NCBI GenBank assembly: GCA_041584015.1
Contig: JBFHES010000168.1
Span: 1-10,461 of the forward strand
DNA: 10,461 bases
Direction: 5' to 3'
DNA from: JBFHES01 sp041584015
GTDB taxonomy: Bacteria; Bacteroidota; Bacteroidia; Bacteroidales; M50B96
Within the stretch, counting starts at the first letter, position 1. Each line of letters begins with the position of its first letter. A program made the position numbers and the translations under genes. Below the pieces are notes generated by a model. That model was given only the letters and a program-made list of their open reading frames with translations. It ran no database searches and was not told where the DNA came from. Below are positions 1-6,627 of the stretch, one piece after another.

Positions 1-16
1 CATTAAAACTAAAATT

Positions 17-1147
17 ATGAGTCTATATATTTCATCAAACTTTGATGCCGGAAACATTGAAGTTGTTTCTCTTGATAATCCCGAAAATATTCAGTTAAAA
101 ATTGAAAAAGATACAAACTCAGAATTTCTTCAGTGGTTTTACTTCCGAATGCAGGGCGCCAAAGATCAGGCATGTAAGCTAAATATATTAAATGCGGGTG
201 AAGCTGCTTACACAGAAGGCTGGCCAAACTATCAGGCACGTGCTTCCTACGATCGTGAGGTTTGGTTTACGGTTCCAACAACATACGAGAATGGAGTTTT
301 GAGTATTGACTTTACACCAGAATTTGATACCGTTTATTTTGCCTATTTCGCGCCTTTCTCTTATGAACAACATCTCGATTTAATTAGTGAAGCGCAATTA
401 TCTCCGCTTTGCAAGTTAGAGGTGTTAGGCGAAACCACTCAAGGGCGAGCAATCGATTTTTTGCGCATTGGTGATGATGATCCAAAAAAGAAAAATTTGT
501 GGATCATTGCCCGTCAGCATCCTGGCGAAAGTATGGCTGAGTGGTTTATGTTAGGTTTAATTGATCGAATATTGGATGAAGAAAATGCTGCGTCGGTAGC
601 TTTATTGAAGAAGGCCAACTTATACATGGTTCCTAACATGAATGTGGATGGAAGTATTGCCGGTAACTTACGAGTAAATGCTAAAGGCATAAACTTCAAC
701 CGCGAGTGGGCAACGCCAAGCATTGAAAATAGTCCTGAAGTATTTTATGTAAAAGCTAAGATGAAAGAAATAGGAATGGATTTCAATCTGGATGTTCATG
801 GTGACGAGGGCTTACCATACAATTTCATTTCAGGCATCGAAGGAATTCCATCATGGAATGAAAAGCTAAGTAATCTTACCGATAGCTTTATTGATAAATG
901 GATTGCTTTTAATCCTGATATGCAGAAAGAATATGGCTACCCAAAGAACGAACCAGGCAAAGCGAATCTGATGATTTGCTCTAAAGCCCTGGGTGAGGAA
1001 TTCAAATGCTTGAGCCAAACATTGGAAATGCCGTTCAAACAAAACGATAATATTCCTGATGAAAATTATGGTTGGTCAGCAGAACGTTCAATTAAATTAG
1101 GAGAATCATTGGTTCCAGTGTTGTTAAGTATTGTGGACGATTTGTAA
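17..1147 (+). CDS. M14-family zinc carboxypeptidase, cytosolic carboxypeptidase (CCP/AGBL) type
   Basis: A 376-residue metallocarboxypeptidase expected to remove C-terminal residues from proteins or peptides in the cytoplasm; no signal peptide is visible. Residues 1-125 match the N-terminal beta-domain of cytosolic carboxypeptidases (FLQWFYFRM near 37-45, DTVYFAYFAPFSY near 104-116), and the M14 catalytic domain follows. Zinc ligands are His168 and Glu171 in RQHPGE, and His261 in LDVHGDEG. Asn228-Arg229 (NFNREW) should bind the substrate carboxylate, and Glu337 in TLEMPF is the catalytic base. Length is normal for bacterial members. The start is the ATG 16 bases into the window, preceded by an A-rich stretch and no Shine-Dalgarno. 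The family relation is solid; the substrate is unknown. Eukaryotic relatives trim glutamates from tubulin, but nothing here shows that specificity. The stop lies 7 bases from the stop of the convergent DUF3037 gene. Confidence 0.9.
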   Translation: MSLYISSNFDAGNIEVVSLDNPENIQLKIEKDTNSEFLQWFYFRMQGAKDQACKLNILNAGEAAYTEGWPNYQARASYDREVWFTVPTTYENGVLSIDFTPEFDTVYFAYFAPFSYEQHLDLISEAQLSPLCKLEVLGETTQGRAIDFLRIGDDDPKKKNLWIIARQHPGESMAEWFMLGLIDRILDEENAASVALLKKANLYMVPNMNVDGSIAGNLRVNAKGINFNREWATPSIENSPEVFYVKAKMKEIGMDFNLDVHGDEGLPYNFISGIEGIPSWNEKLSNLTDSFIDKWIAFNPDMQKEYGYPKNEPGKANLMICSKALGEEFKCLSQTLEMPFKQNDNIPDENYGWSAERSIKLGESLVPVLLSIVDDL

Positions 1148-1154
1148 ACTTTGA

Positions 1155-1538
1155 TTATAAAACGTACTTCTCAAAAATATCTTCCAATTCCTTTTCAGGA
1201 TCAGCACATAATCCGGGATGGGTTTTGGAGCTTTGAATGATGGTGCTTCGTGTAGCCGCTAGCCAGCGGAAGCGATCAGATAATTCAAATTCTCCGATTG
1301 GTCCTCCTTTGGGTGCACCTTCACAAATGTCTTCCCACGATTTCAGATAGCTTTCAATAAGATCAAATTCCAGTTCATTGGAGAAAGCTTCCAGCTTGGT
1401 TTTATCAATGTGATATTTCACACCCAAAAACTTCTTCCTTTTCGAGAATAGAATAACACCCACATTGAAGAATTCTTCACGCTCAACGCGAGGCACCACT
1501 CTAATGATTGCAAATTCGTATGTTACCTTATCTTGCAT
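1155..1538 (-). CDS. DUF3037 domain protein paired with HipA-like kinase
   Basis: A 127-residue soluble protein that is DUF3037 along its whole length. Recognisable parts are the N-terminal YEFAIIRVVPR strand (7-17), the FNVGVILFS motif (24-32) and the C-terminal RFRWLAATRSTIIQ block with a following HPGL (89-110). There is no signal peptide or membrane segment. The biochemical role of DUF3037 is not known to me. Its start codon lies inside the end of the upstream kinase gene (11-base overlap, ATGCAAGATAA), with a strong AAGGAGG six bases ahead, so the two proteins are probably made together by coupled translation. HipA-like kinase and DUF3037 genes are often neighbours, which suggests that DUF3037 is a partner, substrate or inhibitor of the kinase. 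That part is inference. Confidence 0.85.
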   Translation of the reverse strand: MQDKVTYEFAIIRVVPRVEREEFFNVGVILFSKRKKFLGVKYHIDKTKLEAFSNELEFDLIESYLKSWEDICEGAPKGGPIGEFELSDRFRWLAATRSTIIQSSKTHPGLCADPEKELEDIFEKYVL

Positions 1539-2307
1539 CTTCAGCCTCCTTCGCTAGTGTATCAATCTTTGAAAGTCTGGTTTGCAAAAACTCGGTGTAG
1601 GCATTTCTTTTTTCTTCAGCTGATAAAGGATCACCTTCGGTAAATAACCACTCCTCCGGAATTTTGGCTACAATCTGTTCAATTAAATCAGGCGTGATTT
1701 TTTCTTGAATTTCTTTTGAGGCTTCATGTAAATGCTTTGCTCTTCTCAAAAGTACATGGTCTTTGACCATTGGGAAAGTTCTATTTAAATGATCTCTCCA
1801 TGTTGGCCAGTTATGATGAAAGTAAAAGCTTGAACCATGATCGATCAACCAGAGTTCCTCATTCCAGTTTAGCAGATTTGTGTTTTTTGCGGTTCGGTCA
1901 ATATTTGAAATTATACTATCCAATAAAACCACTTTGGATGCAGAGATAGAATCGGCAATTGAAGTGATCGGATCGTAAGTAATTGAACCTGATAAATAAT
2001 GTAGACCAAGGTTAAGTCCAACGCTAAAGTTAAGCAAGTCCTGAATTTCTTCATCAGGCTCGGTTTTACCAAAGGAATCGTCGAGGTTCATGAATACAAG
2101 TTCCGGCACATTTAAATTCATAGCCCTGGCCAGCTCGCCGCCAAGCAGTTCCGAAATCAACACACTTTTGCCTTGGCCTGCACCTCGGAATTTTATAACA
2201 TATCGGAATTCATCATCTGCCTTTACTATGGCCGGAAGCGATCCTCCCTCACGCAAAGGTGTTATATATTGAACGACATCAACTGTCCGAATCTCAAGAT
2301 TATTCAT
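1528..2307 (-). CDS. Compact HipA-like protein kinase
   Basis: A 259-residue protein of the stand-alone HipA-like kinase type (HipA_2), clearly shorter than toxin HipA of about 440 residues. Kinase elements appear in order. Lys39 in YVIKFRG should bind ATP phosphates. The loop NIDRTAKNTN gives catalytic Asp137 and metal-binding Asn142 with the same D-x4-N spacing as HipA. Asp156 in LIDHGSS stands in for the DFG aspartate. A mainly helical C-terminal tail follows (about 180-259). No HipB-like helix-turn-helix antitoxin gene is adjacent; the next gene downstream is the overlapping DUF3037 protein. The start is the ATG at 2305-2307, just after TAATTTTG on the coding strand, which would fit a Bacteroidota -7 box only if the message were nearly leaderless. 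Kinase activity is predicted from motifs; substrate and toxicity are unknown. Confidence 0.82.
   Translation of the reverse strand: MNNLEIRTVDVVQYITPLREGGSLPAIVKADDEFRYVIKFRGAGQGKSVLISELLGGELARAMNLNVPELVFMNLDDSFGKTEPDEEIQDLLNFSVGLNLGLHYLSGSITYDPITSIADSISASKVVLLDSIISNIDRTAKNTNLLNWNEELWLIDHGSSFYFHHNWPTWRDHLNRTFPMVKDHVLLRRAKHLHEASKEIQEKITPDLIEQIVAKIPEEWLFTEGDPLSAEEKRNAYTEFLQTRLSKIDTLAKEAEDAR
1545..1551 (-). promoter_or_regulatory. Strong Shine-Dalgarno site for the DUF3037 gene
   Basis: Read on the minus strand this is AAGGAGG, six bases before the ATG of the DUF3037 gene and inside the last codons of the kinase gene. Most other starts in the window lack such a site, as is usual in Bacteroidota. 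It fixes the DUF3037 start and supports coupled translation of the pair. Confidence 0.6.
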
Positions 2308-2364
2308 AGTACAAAATTAGGAAAAAGAAATTTGTGTGTGTTATTTTCCGTTTTCTTCCATCTG

Positions 2365-2389
2365 AACTACCTAGCATTCCTCGGTAGTT
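2365..2389. repeat. Imperfect hairpin between the YcaQ-like and HipA-like genes
   Basis: AACTACC (2365-2371) pairs with GGTAGTT (2383-2389). After one mismatch, two further pairs (AG with CT) leave a five-base loop. It sits in the 154-base gap downstream of the YcaQ-like stop and about 58 bases upstream of the kinase start. There is no T-run on either strand, so it is a poor intrinsic terminator. It may be an operator or an RNA processing structure that separates the kinase pair from the genes upstream. Confidence 0.35.
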
Positions 2390-2461
2390 GCAATTTCTTC
2401 TATGCTATATATGGTATTAGATGACTGTTCCAATAGTCGAATTTTCTCTAAGATACAAATC

Positions 2462-3670
2462 TTAATCTCCAGATTTATTCAAGATCAATTCAAATATTGA
2501 CTTGAAATTGATTGGATCAGTTTTATGAATCTCAACTTTTGTACAATGATTAAATTCCATGAATGCTTCCAGCTCTTTGCGAAGTGCTTGAGCAAACGCT
2601 TCTGTTTTTTTGAGGCTGGGTTCCAAGACCAGATTGTAAATATGTAGCACAGCTGTTTTTCGGTCAGCTTTGCAATCCATTCGGGCAAGCAGTTTTCCAT
2701 CCCATAAAATTGGAAGTACAAAATAGCCATACTTTCGTTTTGCCGCCGGAACATAGCACTCAATCAAATAATCAAAATCAAACAATGCTTTGGTTCGCTT
2801 TCGCTGAATAAGCAAATTATCGAATGGTGATAATATTTTGAGTTTGCTTTTAGATAAAGGTTTATTCAAAAGTTTAAGAGAGGCAGGTAAAGTGAAATAA
2901 GAATCTTCGTCAACCTTAATCTGGATCAATTCCCCTTGAGCTGTCATTTCTCGCAGAATAGTAACAACCAACGGTTTTACATTCTTCCGCAAATAACATA
3001 TTTCGCTGGCTTGACCTAGCCCGTTTGCTTTTAGGTAGCTGGTTATTAAAAAACGTATAAATTCCTTTTCGGTAGGCATGGAAATGTCAACTCCGTCAGG
3101 AAGCACCCGTTCTGTTAAATCATAAACTTTGTGAAAGTTATTTCGGCGAGGAATCATTAAATCACCTTGCATGAATAAATATTCAAGGGCACGTTTCGCT
3201 GGCTTGCTACGCCATTCACCAACAAACTTATCTTCGCCATCAAAGTCTTTAGCCATTAATGGACCTTCAGCATGAATGCGTGCAAGAATTGAATTCATTA
3301 GTTTTTCATCACGCTCGTACCAGTGATCTTGTTGGCCATTTTTAATGGCTAACTTTTGCGGTAAACTATATCGGTAATCGCACATGGGAAGAAATGCTGC
3401 GGCATGAGACCAGTATTCAAAAACCTGTTTTTTGGCTACCAGTTCATCGAGGTGTTCGATTTTGTATCGGGGGTTTCTACTCCAAAAAGTATGATGGTGC
3501 GCGCGCTGAATCACCGAGATGGTATCGATCTGAACATAACCCAAATTCTCTATTGCAGCGAGGCTTGCATCAAGAGCGCTCCCTTTTTGCTTTACTGGAG
3601 GAAGTTGTTGCGAATGCAGCACAAGCTTTCTGGCTTCTGTTTTTGAAAGTGATTCAATGGGTTTGCTCAT
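2462..3670 (-). CDS. YcaQ/AlkX-family DNA crosslink-repair glycosylase (winged-helix HTH_42)
   Basis: A 402-residue cytoplasmic protein matching the AlkZ/YcaQ family of winged-helix DNA glycosylases, about the length of E. coli YcaQ. These enzymes excise bulky alkylated bases and unhook interstrand crosslinks. The QxD catalytic signature is present as Gln47-Ile-Asp49 in YVQIDTI, the form seen in YcaQ/AlkX rather than the QxQ of AlkZ. The nearby conserved stretches FWSRNPRY (62-69) and FEYWSHAAAFLP (84-95) are also intact. The C-terminal half contains the further winged-helix and beta regions expected (LSPFDNLLIQR, YGYFVLPILWDGKL). The start is the ATG 21 bases after the dipeptidase stop, so it is probably cotranscribed with that gene. 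Substrate range cannot be read from sequence. Confidence in family is high. Confidence 0.88.
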   Translation of the reverse strand: MSKPIESLSKTEARKLVLHSQQLPPVKQKGSALDASLAAIENLGYVQIDTISVIQRAHHHTFWSRNPRYKIEHLDELVAKKQVFEYWSHAAAFLPMCDYRYSLPQKLAIKNGQQDHWYERDEKLMNSILARIHAEGPLMAKDFDGEDKFVGEWRSKPAKRALEYLFMQGDLMIPRRNNFHKVYDLTERVLPDGVDISMPTEKEFIRFLITSYLKANGLGQASEICYLRKNVKPLVVTILREMTAQGELIQIKVDEDSYFTLPASLKLLNKPLSKSKLKILSPFDNLLIQRKRTKALFDFDYLIECYVPAAKRKYGYFVLPILWDGKLLARMDCKADRKTAVLHIYNLVLEPSLKKTEAFAQALRKELEAFMEFNHCTKVEIHKTDPINFKSIFELILNKSGD

Positions 3671-3691
3671 GCTTAATGAATTAAAAGTAAA

Positions 3692-4891
3692 TTACAGCTC
3701 TGCAACCTCTTTAAATACCCGCATAAAGTTCCCACCCCAAATCTTACGAATTTCCTCTTTGGTATAGCCACGCTTGACTAGTTCCAGCGTTATGTTACCA
3801 AGTTCTGAGGCATCAAAACAATCCTCAAGACCGCCACCTCCATCAAAGTCTGTTCCTATTCCCACATGATCAATTCCAGCCACTTTAACCATATGATCAA
3901 TATGGTCAACGGCATCGGAAACAGTTGCCAATACAGGCGGGTAATCTACATCCAGCTGATACCAATCTTTCAAACCTTGCTTGCGTTCTTTCTCGGTGTA
4001 GTTAGCCCAGTTCGAATGCTTTTTTCTAAAAGCCACTCTGGCGCTATCTCTTTCGGGGCTTTGTTCCAACTCCTTTACATAATCGCTTAAAATGCACATT
4101 TGCACCACCCCGCCATTTTGTGCTAAGGCTTTCAACATATCATCGCTTAAATTTCTTGGATGATTGCGCAACGCCCGTGCACATGAATGCGATGCGATAA
4201 CCGGAGCATCACTCAAAGCAAGCACATCGTAAAAAGCAGAGTCAGATGCATGGGAAACATCAATCATAATTCCCAATTGATTCATCCTTTCAATAACCTT
4301 TTCACCAAAAGCCGACAAGCCATTGTATTCCGGGCCTTTTTTGTCTGTAGATGAATCTGAAATATCGTTATTCCTGGAGTGAACGATGGTAATGTATCTT
4401 GCTCCTAGTTCATAGAAGTGGTCAATATTATCAATATCCTTTCCAATTGGATAACCGTTTTCAATTCCAAAATAGATGGCTCGCTTGCCTTCCTTTTCCA
4501 GGGCATATCCTTGCTCGGGTGTGGTGGCAATTTCTGCTTTGTCGGTATATGGTTCAACAGCCTTGTGGGTGGCCTCAAAAATCTGTTCGGCTTTCGTAAA
4601 TGCTTCGGCATGTCCAATGCTATCTCGAGTACCCTGACCAATAAATACGGCAAAAAACACAGCATCTAATCCACCTTTCTCCATACGCGGAATGTCAATT
4701 TTGCCTTCACCTTTCCTGCCATCGTTTTCAATTCCTAAATCATAATCCGCATTAAAAAACTTTAGGGGCGTATCGGTATGCGAGTCAATGGTGAATACAT
4801 CATTATGTATTTTATGGGCTTTTTGTTCAATGCTTTGGCAAGATGAAAAAAGGAATAATCCTGCAATAAATAAGCTGATATACTTTTGCAT
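3692..4891 (-). CDS. M19-family (renal-type) dipeptidase lipoprotein
   Basis: A zinc dipeptidase that cleaves dipeptides, predicted to be anchored as a lipoprotein in the envelope. I chose the internal ATG at 4889-4891 (399 residues), because it begins MQKYISLFIAGLF followed by the lipobox LFSSC with acylated Cys18. A longer frame to 4942 would put 17 extra residues before the signal peptide. Numbered from the chosen start, the binuclear zinc site is complete: His38 and Asp40 (DSHTDTP), Glu144 (GIENG), His214 (DVSHAS) and His235 (ASHSCAR), with catalytic Asp348 in GIGTDFDGGGG. A long insert at about 280-320 lies before this last motif. The residues after the Cys (QSIEQK) lack an obvious acidic surface-export signal, so a periplasm-facing location is more likely; that is inferred. 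It is the first gene of the minus-strand series and shares only a short gap with the glycosylase gene. Confidence 0.92.
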   Translation of the reverse strand: MQKYISLFIAGLFLFSSCQSIEQKAHKIHNDVFTIDSHTDTPLKFFNADYDLGIENDGRKGEGKIDIPRMEKGGLDAVFFAVFIGQGTRDSIGHAEAFTKAEQIFEATHKAVEPYTDKAEIATTPEQGYALEKEGKRAIYFGIENGYPIGKDIDNIDHFYELGARYITIVHSRNNDISDSSTDKKGPEYNGLSAFGEKVIERMNQLGIMIDVSHASDSAFYDVLALSDAPVIASHSCARALRNHPRNLSDDMLKALAQNGGVVQMCILSDYVKELEQSPERDSARVAFRKKHSNWANYTEKERKQGLKDWYQLDVDYPPVLATVSDAVDHIDHMVKVAGIDHVGIGTDFDGGGGLEDCFDASELGNITLELVKRGYTKEEIRKIWGGNFMRVFKEVAEL

Positions 4892-4955
4892 TACTTTGGT
4901 TTTTATAAGAGGGTAAAAATAATATAAATCATCAGTTAACATCTACAGGTTTATT

Positions 4956-4967
4956 TCACTGCAGTGA
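4956..4967. promoter_or_regulatory. Perfect 12-base palindrome, possible operator
   Basis: TCACTGCAGTGA is fully self-complementary. It lies 65 bases upstream of the dipeptidase start, where a repressor or activator site would be expected. There is no other copy that I can see in the window. The function is a guess from position and symmetry only. Confidence 0.3.
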
Positions 4968-5060
4968 TAGTGGGTCTGAATTAATCGGGTATAAAAGTTA
5001 TTTGACCCAATAATCCATACGTCAGAACTATTTGTCCATTTCGTTTGGTTAAACACTTGC

Positions 5061-5068
5061 TATTTTTG
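5061..5068 (+). promoter_or_regulatory. Bacteroidota-type -7 promoter box
   Basis: TATTTTTG fits the TAnnTTTG consensus of the main Bacteroidota sigma factor exactly. The -33 element is weak: TTTG occurs 13 and 26 bases upstream, not at the usual distance of about 19, where only TTT is found. If active, it would make a leader of about 350 bases before the DsrE gene and would cover the small open frames at 5109-5338. Confidence 0.35.
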
Positions 5069-5108
5069 CCGATGTAACTTTTAATAAACAATTTGAAAAA
5101 CATATAGG

Positions 5109-5338
5109 ATGTACACATTTAAAGCGCACACAACAGAGATGATCGCGATAGAAAGTTAGTTGAGGTTGAAAAACTCATCTTTTGTAAAGCAGAGCTAACT
5201 GTTATGTGGCAAAAAATAAATGTTGAGAATGAGTGCAATTGTATACATCAAATTGTTAAGCCCGCAGAGAATAAGGTGTTTGAAGTATTTGACTGGATAA
5301 AGAATAAAAAAGCACACATTGTCGCAAGTTTGGGCTAA
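5109..5338 (+). pseudogene. Possible frameshifted small gene
   Basis: Two short frames follow one another. The first starts at the ATG at 5109 and stops at 5159 (MYTFKAHTTEMIAIES). The second, in another frame, is open from about 5118 to the TAA at 5336-5338. Its only internal ATG, at 5204, gives a 44-residue peptide (MWQKINVENEC... ending HIVASLG). The second frame has protein-like composition (two Cys, several Trp, Val and Ile) and one frameshift near 5150 would join both into about 75 residues. I recognise no family. It could also be chance open sequence in an AT-rich leader, or a short real gene starting at 5204. Confidence 0.25.
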
Positions 5339-5423
5339 ACAATATATCAGATATAAATCTTTATAGAGCGAATGAACTCATGTGTTCAGGTATCTTGGGC
5401 TAGAGTTTAAAATTTTTATAATA

Positions 5424-5759
5424 ATGGATAAACTAAACATTCTTTGGACAACAACTAATAAGGGAACCATCTCGCACATGATTGCCATGTATGCTGTAAA
5501 CGCACTTAAAAAAGGTTTGTGGAAAGAAATGAACGTCATCGTATGGGGTGCTTCAGCCAAACTAATAGGTAAAGATGCCGAAGTTCAGGGAATTGTAAAG
5601 AAGCTGTTGGATGCTGGTGTAACAATAGAAGGTTGTTTGGCATGTGCCGAAGAGTTTGAGGTTGTTGATACACTCAATAATCTTGGCATAGATTTAAAAT
5701 ATATGGGGGTACCACTTACTGGCTATCTCAAAGGCGACGAAAAAATTTTAACAATATAG
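5424..5759 (+). CDS. DsrE-family sulfur/thiol protein with CxxC
   Basis: A 111-residue cytoplasmic protein of the DsrE/DsrF-like family, whose members carry or transfer sulfur on conserved cysteines or act as small redox subunits. Visible marks are the N-terminal strand LNILWTTTNKG (4-14), the core strand VIVWGASAKL (38-47) and the motif GCLACAEEF with Cys71 and Cys74. The ending YMGVPLTGYLK (93-103) is also typical. The start is the ATG at 5424, after an A/T-rich stretch; a GTG at 5382 in the same frame would add 14 residues not conserved in the family. The stop is one base from the next ATG, so it is certainly cotranscribed with the peroxiredoxin-like gene. Which cysteine is the acceptor, and its partner, are unknown. 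A role in thiol stress is inferred from the neighbours. Confidence 0.85.
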   Translation: MDKLNILWTTTNKGTISHMIAMYAVNALKKGLWKEMNVIVWGASAKLIGKDAEVQGIVKKLLDAGVTIEGCLACAEEFEVVDTLNNLGIDLKYMGVPLTGYLKGDEKILTI

Positions 5760-5760
5760 C

Positions 5761-6546
5761 ATGATGAATAGAAATGGAATAGCAGCAATACTAGTCATTT
5801 TATTAATGGCTGGCTGCCAGGTAAAAAACAAGAATACCAATAAATCCGAAACGATGGATAAAAAAGAACAGGTAATGAATGACAATGATCATCAGGCAGC
5901 TTCAGGGACTTTGGATTCTTTGCTGGCAATACGCCGAAGTGAGTTTGTGAAATCGAAACCTAAGGCAATCGCTGATTTATATGACGAGGGTATAACAACA
6001 GTTGCCAATTCAGGCATACTCGAAAAAGCACTAAATATTGGAGATAAAGCTCCCGATTTTTCATTGATCAACCAAAAGGGAGAAACCCTTACTTTGTCTG
6101 ATGAGCTAAAGAAAGGTCCGGTAATCCTTACCTGGTACAGAGGTGGGTGGTGTCCTTACTGTAATATAAACCTGCATCATTTGCAAGAACGGCTACCCGA
6201 CTTTCACAAGGCAGGAGCTTCGTTGTTGGCTCTTACACCAGAGTTGCCTGATAAGTCATTAAGCACATCTGAAAAACACAATCTGGAATTTGAGGTATTG
6301 AGTGATGTTGGGAATACAGTTGCAAAGGAGTATGGTGTCGTCTTTCAACTTATGAAAGAAGTGGCAGACGTGTACCAAAAAGGATTCGATTTGCACAGCT
6401 ACAATGGCGATGAAAGTAATGAATTGCCTCTGGCAGCAACTTATGTGATTGATAAGAATGGCATTATTCAATATGCATTTCTGGATGCTGATTATCGAAA
6501 AAGAGCAGAACCTGATGCGATTATTTCCGCACTGGAGAAGCTTTAA
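5761..6546 (+). CDS. Lipoprotein peroxiredoxin-like (AhpC/TSA) protein with CPYC motif
   Basis: A 261-residue thioredoxin-fold protein of the AhpC/TSA superfamily, predicted to reduce peroxides or disulfides outside the cytoplasmic membrane. The N-terminus is a lipoprotein signal (hydrophobic AAILVILLMAGC, acylated Cys19), followed by a Lys/Asn-rich and partly helical linker (20-90). The catalytic domain covers about 91-261: NIGDKAPDFSL (92-102), then VILTWYRGGWCPYCN with Cys131 and Cys134. Unlike typical peroxiredoxins with TxxC, the site is a thioredoxin-like CPYC, the pattern of the peroxiredoxin-like subfamily. A late DKNGIIQYAF strand (231-240) supports the fold. Two ATGs in tandem (5761, 5764) serve equally as start. 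It directly follows DsrE with one base between. Whether it reduces peroxides or acts as a thiol-disulfide protein is open. Confidence 0.87.
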   Translation: MMNRNGIAAILVILLMAGCQVKNKNTNKSETMDKKEQVMNDNDHQAASGTLDSLLAIRRSEFVKSKPKAIADLYDEGITTVANSGILEKALNIGDKAPDFSLINQKGETLTLSDELKKGPVILTWYRGGWCPYCNINLHHLQERLPDFHKAGASLLALTPELPDKSLSTSEKHNLEFEVLSDVGNTVAKEYGVVFQLMKEVADVYQKGFDLHSYNGDESNELPLAATYVIDKNGIIQYAFLDADYRKRAEPDAIISALEKL

Positions 6547-6576
6547 GGACTGTAATGGAAATGTGCAAGGGTAGGC

Positions 6577-6592
6577 AGCAAAGTTATTTGCT
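6577..6592. repeat. Short perfect hairpin before the AraC-type gene
   Basis: AGCAAA, loop GTTA, TTTGCT: six pairs with a four-base loop, in the 81-base gap 31 bases after the peroxiredoxin-like stop and 36 bases before the regulator start. It lacks a T-run. It could be a weak attenuator or an operator for the regulator itself. Confidence 0.3.
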
Positions 6593-6627
6593 CAAGTAAT
6601 GTAGTATGAATTTATTAGCTAGACAAG

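Larger units (their letters stand above)
4892..5423. other. 532-base divergent intergenic region
   Basis: This region separates the minus-strand dipeptidase start from the plus-strand DsrE start and must hold promoters for both directions. It contains a 12-base palindrome (4956-4967), a distant inverted repeat TGGGTC (4971-4976) / GACCCA (5004-5009), a -7-like box (5061-5068), and short open stretches at 5109-5338 that may be the remains of a small gene. No RNA gene or known riboswitch was recognised. Confidence 0.6.

Noticed and set aside
2312..2319. TAATTTTG on the minus strand as promoter of the HipA-like gene
   Set aside because: It matches TAnnTTTG, but it is only four bases from the ATG and no TTG is found at the expected -33 distance, so I do not list it as a promoter.
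2173..2424. 83-residue plus-strand open frame covering the start of the HipA-like gene
   Set aside because: It lies antisense to a well-supported kinase gene, has no recognisable domain and no start signal; it is a shadow of the real gene.
2485..2763. 92-residue minus-strand frame inside the YcaQ-like gene
   Set aside because: It is a second frame within a gene whose own frame has conserved family motifs throughout.
4405..4669. Overlapping frames on both strands inside the dipeptidase gene
   Set aside because: The dipeptidase frame carries zinc ligands on both sides of this stretch; the others have no family features.
4892..4942. Longer dipeptidase start adding 17 residues
   Set aside because: The extra residues precede a clear lipoprotein signal beginning at 4891, which would then be internal.
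5382..5423. Alternative GTG start of the DsrE gene
   Set aside because: The additional 14 residues are not part of the usual DsrE N-terminus; the ATG at 5424 starts directly before the first core strand.
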